This document shows, piece after piece, positions 57,378 to 64,000 of a DNA stretch of 64,000 bases (positions within the stretch are counted from its first letter, which is position 1; each line of letters begins with the position of its first letter). The DNA is taken from contig CM064875.1 in assembly GCA_032719365.1 (NCBI GenBank), positions 20,497,674 to 20,561,673 on the forward strand. Direction: 5' to 3'. A program made the translations under genes and the position numbers. Source of the stretch: Prinsepia uniflora. Lineage: Eukaryota; Streptophyta; Magnoliopsida; Rosales; Rosaceae. The notes beneath the pieces are model-generated. The model had not been told where the DNA came from, did no database searches, and saw only the letters and a program-made list of their open reading frames with translations.

Positions 57378-59971
57378 ATCCACCCCCTTAAAAAATTTCA
57401 TCCTCGATATTCAAATCGATTCATTTCCACATCCAAAATATGGAAATCCAATCATGCCTCCAACCCGTGGCTCCCACATGTATATGTACACATCCAACAA
57501 TACTCAATAGAAACCAAACGTCAATCGACATCAACCACAATCCTACGGTCAATGTTGGAACTCAACTCAATCCTCTTTGACCGTATCCCTCAAACGTGTG
57601 GCCAACTGTCATTGAAATCTCCCAAAAGTCCACTTCCATATCTCGAGAATTCCAAAAGTCACCCTTCGAGTCTCGCTCGAGCCATCGACACTCGTCGACC
57701 TCACCTGTCACCTACGCAGGTGCACTCGGAACCCAAACTAACAATCCTGCTCTGCAGGAGCATCACAAGTCCTCTGTCTCACTCGACGGTCTCCAACCGT
57801 AAATCACACTCATGACACACTGTCGTGTCTAGCCGGTAACTCATCAGCTCCACTGTTACCACTCGATAGTGACTCAAAAAACTCGACTCGCTTGAGAGTT
57901 TTATTAGGGTACCTCTTATCACTCAGCGACCAACGCTACGCTCCTAACTCTTCTCAAGTTCCAAACTGTCATCTCACTCATCCTGAGGGTAACTGGACCC
58001 CATCGAATACATGCTCTAGCTGAGACAATCATAATCAGAAACACTAGGGTTCCTCTGGCCCACCATGACCCTGAGCTCCATGCTCACACAATCATTGAAC
58101 CCTCTAAAGCCACTCTACGCTAGTGCATAATAGTCAATGTTCGGTCCTTGTTCTCAATGCACAATCAACATCAGACCTCGTCTGATTACCATACCATATA
58201 CATACCAAACTCAATCTGATGATCGTACCACATTAGTCAGACTGATCAATACTCAGTAATCTTGTTGTCAAATGTGCAATACTCACAGGGCATACAACAC
58301 ACAAACACAAAGGAACTACTCATAGGCCTGCTCAATGACTGCACTCACGAAACATCCCAACACGTACCAATATCCACACCCCAGACATAGCTCGGATGTC
58401 AACGAGATGGCTGACATGCCAATCATGATCCAACACTGGAACATGTCTGTCCGATCTCTACTTTGGACAAATCGTACACTATACTCATGTCCTCTCTGAG
58501 TCCTCCCGGTCACTCAACCAACACTTGATATGTGTCCAACACATACTCATCGAGAACTCCAAAGAATAAACAATTCAGGTCTACCTAGACGTACCAATCC
58601 AAACCTCGACCCCCATTCCGATGATGCAAAGGGTCGCACTCTAAACCTCTAATCCAGCATATATATCTCACTGGAACACTGTCTGACAACACTACGTGGT
58701 TATCCACCACCAGCATAATCCCTCCATCTGGAGCTCCAATATCGAAGGTAGATGAACAACGCGCATAAAGGTAACGAGCCTGCAACATCCTACTCGAGGC
58801 ATCGACTACTATGTTCACTTTTCTCGAATGATAATCAATGTATCTTCGAAATCTTTAACCAACTCTAGCCAATTCCCTCGCCTTGAGTGCAACTCCCTCG
58901 GAGTAACAGACACATAAACCTCCGTGATCTTTGAGATCCTGCACATCTCTCGGGTAGAGAGTGAGTCCAACTCTCATGCCCAAGCGCCACTGTGGCAGAA
59001 CTCCCACTAACGTCCAGAAGAGTCAACCTAAAGCAGTGATCAAAATTCTACTCACTCAATTATCATTTCCTACCAGATTGACTCCCTTCCGAGTTAGTCA
59101 TGTCAACGGCTACAAGCACGAGGATAAACCTCCACCCTACAATCAATGACACTCATCTAGTCTGAGTGAATCCAATCTTAATCGTCATAATTGGCTGACG
59201 CTAATCCCAAACAAGTTTGATCCACAACCATCTCGATCTACAACCGTCTCGTTCATCTCGATCATCTCGATCCACACTCATCGCGATCCATAACCAAAAT
59301 TGGTCCTCTATGGATCCATACTAGCTCTCTCAGCCAACGTAACGTGACCCATAACACCAACACGGGTCTATCAAAATTGATACTCACTCATCACGTTAGG
59401 TGACACCGAGTACCTTCCGCTCCTCAACTCAATCAAATGTTGGTCCACAACCAATTTGACTTCTACCTAGGTGACATCTCAATGAAACCCAGATGTGATG
59501 TAGAAAGTTCACTACGAATTTCCACGATAAGGATTTTTGTTCACATTCTCCAGCTGCCTTATCAAATCCATCTCTCGAAGTTCCATCAAATTTCGACAAA
59601 GAACATTGAGTTGGGAGCAGCACATCCATCCTGGTCAACCATCAGTCACGACTCTGCAAAAGTCACCATACTGGGATAAGTGGTTGATTGGATACCATCC
59701 ACTCGTAACTCTATGGCTTCAAGCCGCTGGGAACATAAGAAACTTGACCCTCCTCGGGTCTACTTGGCCCTACTCGATGTCGGACCCCACTGACACATGG
59801 CATCCAATACCATACAGAACCTATGGATAGGTTCATTCCTACTTAACTTTTCTATTCTTATCCTCACTATCAGGTTGATGACGGGCTGTCGTCATCATAA
59901 AGACATCACATCTGACGTATGCACAACACCACAAGAGCAACCCAGTGCTCTGATACCAAGCCGACAGGATT
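57378..59971 (-). mobile_element. Element C interior, 2.6 kb, no coding capacity
   Basis: It lies between the polypurine tract (57378-57400, read on the minus strand) and the primer site complement GCTCTGATACCA (59947-59958). Short segments match the interior of element A, such as the one around 58000 (TCGAATACATGC, AACTGGACCCCATCGAA). No long frame and no convincing domain are seen. After the primer site only about 8-10 bases of the expected LTR end (GACAGGAT) are present before foreign sequence begins at 59972. Confidence 0.75.
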
Positions 59972-60224
59972 CTGACTCTCTTGGATATGTCTGTCCTATT
60001 TGGGTTGTCCTTATCAAGAGATATGACTGACTTTACTTTTTTTTTTTTCATCCAACTCGGCGAGGATCGTGGTCCTTCAATAATCAGGTTGCCTTCAAAT
60101 GTCCCTTCTCTACTTCTTCTTTCCCAATTCCTATCCATCTTCTGCCCATTTGATTGGAATGGGTAGCTCAGGAAGGAAAATGAGTTTGAAAATCTTGGGC
60201 ACGAAGGCCCTTACCTATTATTTT
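59972..60224 (+). repeat. Second copy of PMD fragment and flank (matches 54138-54392)
   Basis: CTGACTCTCTTGGATATGTC and the following ~250 bp match 54138-54392 with about a dozen differences. In the first copy the PMD frame is continuous across position 54138; here it begins abruptly in the middle of the domain. It is therefore the derived copy of a tandem duplication. Confidence 0.8.
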
Positions 60225-63200
60225 TGACAGGACGCATTCCAATTCCCTTGGATTATCGTAGGATGTGTCCTGTTCCTGTCTGACACCACGTGCCAGACCA
60301 GGGATAAAATCGTAACCCACTTTGGGTTTCAAGAGTACGTAGCAGCATGTGATGTCTCGGTTTCTACTACAATCCGCATCCACGATCAACCTGAAGAGTA
60401 TCAAAAACATTAAAACTGTGAGTAGATAAAAATAATTTTCAAAATAAACATTTATACCCTTCACTTAAAAACATGCATGCGTCAGAAAACAGTATCTCAA
60501 ATACTTTCTTAAAAGAAAAACATATTGCTTTTCAAATCACTAAACAGTGAAAACATTTATTAAAACAAATCAATTATCTCAATAGGGCCTCAACCCAAAA
60601 CCAAAACACGTACGGTCTCCGCCCAAATCCAAATCACGCAGGGACTTAGCCCAAATCAAGTCACATGGGTCTCAGCCCAAACCAAATCTCATAAATCATT
60701 TCAATAGGGCCTCTACCGGAAATATAGACTCACATCCGGAGTTGTATGAAAACATGATCAACCAATACTCAACATCCAATATCTAGCAAATCATCTCAAT
60801 AGTCACGATATCAATGCAATGCGTGCGACTCGGGATTACATGTCTCCGTATACACCCAAGATCTATGACATCTGAGTGATATCCAACTCAAGATCGGAGC
60901 TCCTGGCTTGACGTATGAGCGATGGCATTCCCAAACTCGGAGCCCTTTGCTCAACTTCTGAGTAATATCCATCTCTGACACTCCTGAGCCTGAGCTTCCC
61001 CTCGGAGCTACTCACCTCCAGGTAGTCTAATCGTGACCTCCCTAGTATCTACAACGTCTGGAGGCTACCGCACCGGGATCTATGACGTCCAACTGGAACA
61101 ATAACATCATAGAGGATGGTCGCGTGAAAAACAGTTCGCAAACATTTGTATCTCAAATCATCTCAAAATATCTCAATGGGGTCTACATCCGAAATATAGT
61201 TTCATCAAATCACTTTCCATAAAACTATCATAAAAACAGTGTTCAGAAACATTTCACAAATCCAAGATTCATCGAATCCTATCAAATCCAATCTCATAAA
61301 TCCACAACGGTGTCACAAGCCCTAAATCTCATATCATAAATCGTATCGGGGTCACAAGCCCTTTTTCAAAACAAATCTAGTATCCCAATAGGGTCTAAGC
61401 CCAAAATTAAATTACGTAGGGTCTCAGCCCAAATAAATCTCATAGGTTCTCAGCCCAAATCAAATCTCATAGGGTATCAGCCCAAATCAAATCTTATAAA
61501 TCATCTCAATAGGTCTTCTGCCCGAAATATAGACTTACACTCAGAGTCATATGAAAACATGAGTAACCAATCCTCGATATCCAATATCCAACAAATCATC
61601 TTAATAGTCACGATATCAATGCAACGGGTGCGACTCTGGATTACACATCTGTGTATACACGTAGGATCTACGACGTCTGAGTGATATCCAACTCAAGATC
61701 GGAGCCCCTAGCTCGACGTCTGAGCGATGGCATTCCTAGGATCAGAGCCCCTAGCTCGACGTCTAAGTAATGTCCATCTCTAATACTATTGAGCCTGAGC
61801 CTCCCCTCGGAGCTACTCACCTCCAGACAGTGTAATCATGACCTATCCAGGATCTACGATGTCTAGAGGATACCCCGTTGGGATCTATAACATTCGATTG
61901 GAACAATCACTTCATAGAGGATGGTAATGTGGAAAGTAGTTCACAAGGACTCTCAATTGAGTCAAAATCATTTCCAACGGGGTCACAAGCCCAAAATATC
62001 ATTTCGTAAATCCATAATAGGGTCACAACCCGAAATCTCATATCATAAATCAGAACTGGGTCACAAGCCCAATATATCATTTTCAAATCAAGACATTGTT
62101 CAGTTTTACGTTTGACTATATTCTAAGTCAAACTATAAATCAACTGAGACACAAGCCCGAAATATGTTTCATAAATCCAAAAACCATTTCACTATTCAAA
62201 TCACTTTTCCAAATCACCTTTGACTCTAATCCAAGTCAAAGTGAATAATCAACTGGGACTCAAGCCCAAAATGTCTATTTCACGCATCGCTGTTAAATCA
62301 TTCAAAACCGATAGTCAAATCCTTATTTTCACACCACTCCGTGAAATCATTCAAATCACATAAATCACATACGCATAGAAAACTCGGTCTAAGCCTAAGT
62401 ATTACAAAAAAATAGAAATGTCGAAATACGTGTAATATAACATTTTCCACGAAATTGCTCAACATCAACACAAATCATATTCAAATCATATGTAATCAGT
62501 AAATCTCAAACCATGTTTGCAAAACATAGAAAACATTTATGCATGCATCATATTTATAAATAAAAAATACACACAAAGACCGTCCATGCTGCGCGCTCAC
62601 AATTCACGATGTAAGCCAATACGAGGCTAATCATCTGCCAATCTGAGGCTAAACATGCATGTGTCCAAAAAGTTCGTTGATAGCAATTTCTGCCTTAAAC
62701 CATCTACTAACGTTAGCCATAGCTGACGTCATTACTGATGTCACCTACTGACTTTAGCCTAACATCTAACATCTCAAATAGATCTAACAACCAGACACGT
62801 GGCATACCCTGATTAGTGCCACGTGTCACCTTCTAACACTACCACGTCACATGATGAAGTCACCTGTTGACGTCATCAATGCCATATATCTTGCCACATG
62901 TCACTGACAACTCTGACACGTCTCTGACACACTGCCATGTGGCACCACCTCACTGGTCCACGTGGTCTGACATGCTTAATGTGGGCTGCCACGTCAACTG
63001 AAACGTCACCTGACAAGTCCTGACACCATGTCACGTGGCACCATTTCACTAGTTCACATGGTCTGACAAGTCTGACGTGGCACTGTCACATCAACTGCCA
63101 TGTAACCCTGACACCCTCTGATAGATCACCACGTGGCCTGATAAGATAACGGCTTGCCACGTCATCGTCGTCATCGTCGTATCTCAACGGTCCGACCACC

Positions 63201-64000
63201 GTTTTCCTCCATTCTTCGACCAATATGCTCGTCTTCTCCCTAGAAGAAGATCTACAACCTCAAAAACAAGAAACAGAGCCTGAAATTACCTGATCGAATT
63301 CGATCTTTCACAGGTCACCTTCAACCGTGCTTCCAGAGCTGTTCCAGCAGCCTCAGCCATTCAATCTTGTTCCTACAAGCTCACATGAGCTCAATAAACA
63401 CAACCATGACATCAAAACAAACCCCAAACGTCCAAAACCCAAAACCAAAATCAAACACCCACACGACTTACCTTGTTCACTGTTTCCAACCTCTTCCATG
63501 ACGGTTCCACCGTCCAACGCCTCTCACGACCTCCCTCACTCTCTCAGCCACTCTATGTGGTCCTCATTGACATCAGATGGAGATGATGAATTGAGGGAGG
63601 GGGTTTCGGTTTGGATGAATGAAAAATGGGAAGAAAATGGGAGATGATGCTTGTATGAAAGATGAGGAGTCACTCATCTATTGGTCCAGACCTGATATTT
63701 TGGGCCCACTAAAGACAAACCCCAAAGTCAACTCCTAGTAAAACGTGTAATTATGAATAGTATAAGAAATCGTTCTTGACCCGTAACTTTCTCGTACGAT
63801 GTCTATTTTTAATGTGTCGTATGTCTCGAACTTGTATCGTATCGATCCACATAATAAACCTCGATCCACGTGCATTTGACCTCTCGGGGTCAAAAGTCAA
63901 CGTTTTCACCCGTTTAGGGGAAAAAATCATCATTTTACCTCGATCTTTCGATAATCCTCAATTAATCCCCGATGAATACTTGATTAATTCTTGATAATCC
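60225..64000 (-). mobile_element. Second LARD LTR, cut by the window end
   Basis: On the + strand it starts TGACAGGACGC and runs to the window edge, where it reaches the position equivalent to 57352; only about 25 bp of LTR should lie outside. It aligns with 54393-57377 but is about 0.8 kb longer because of an internal tandem duplication (60557-61361 and 61362 to about 62166). Confidence 0.83.
60557..62166. repeat. Tandem duplication, 805-bp units, inside the LTR
   Basis: AAAACAAATC-A/TA-TATCCCAATAGGG-type starts at 60557 and 61362, and the paired CATAGAGGATGGT at about 61110 and 61915, show a constant 805-bp offset. The first LTR (54393-57377) has this segment once. The end of unit 2 is approximate. 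Confidence 0.8.

Overview
The window is nuclear DNA of a flowering plant, most likely a dicot. It holds two spliced housekeeping genes for plastid proteins, set in about 55 kb of nested, decayed retrotransposons with microsatellites and low-complexity tracts. Rosaceae is my guess for the family, from the general look of the repeats; I could not test it.

Layout. 1-4.1 kb: an LTR end, a fragment of a very long LTR, and a Cassandra-type TRIM whose LTR carries a 5S-rRNA-like stretch. 4.1-28.8 kb: a decayed Ty1/copia element split by a 19.4 kb LARD-type element (element A, long LTRs and a non-coding interior). A itself holds three solo LTRs of the same superfamily, each with a 5-bp target duplication. 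28.8-30.1 kb: AT-rich DNA with no gene. 30.2-34.5 kb: an FTSH2/VAR2-type thylakoid protease gene on the + strand. 34.7-36.3 kb: a (CAC)-rich tract split by a small hAT-like element. 36.4-45.9 kb: a decayed gypsy-like element (element D) interrupted by an Athila-type element with a deleted pol. 46.5-50.3 kb: a riboflavin-pathway pyrimidine reductase gene (PYRR/PHS1 type) on the minus strand. 50.6-53.3 kb: GATATATCG-rich repeats. 53.9-64 kb: a plant-mobile-domain gene fragment and a second LARD (element C) on the minus strand, apparently duplicated in tandem and running off the window.

The two genes converge. FTSH2 maintains photosystem II in thylakoids. PYRR acts in plastid riboflavin synthesis. 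The most notable finding is that they share a homologous promoter, 5' UTR and first-intron block of roughly 600 bp, lying as an inverted repeat about 20 kb apart (30160-30765 and 49690-50340). The rest of the two genes is unrelated, so one gene appears to have gained the other's promoter by duplication. PYRR also has a non-canonical GA at the donor site that directly follows the conserved VEHYYQ motif of its C-terminal domain.

All coordinates come from reading the sequence by eye. Splice sites of the two genes were placed by keeping the reading frame and matching the known protein families. Many repeat boundaries are approximate unless a target duplication is stated.
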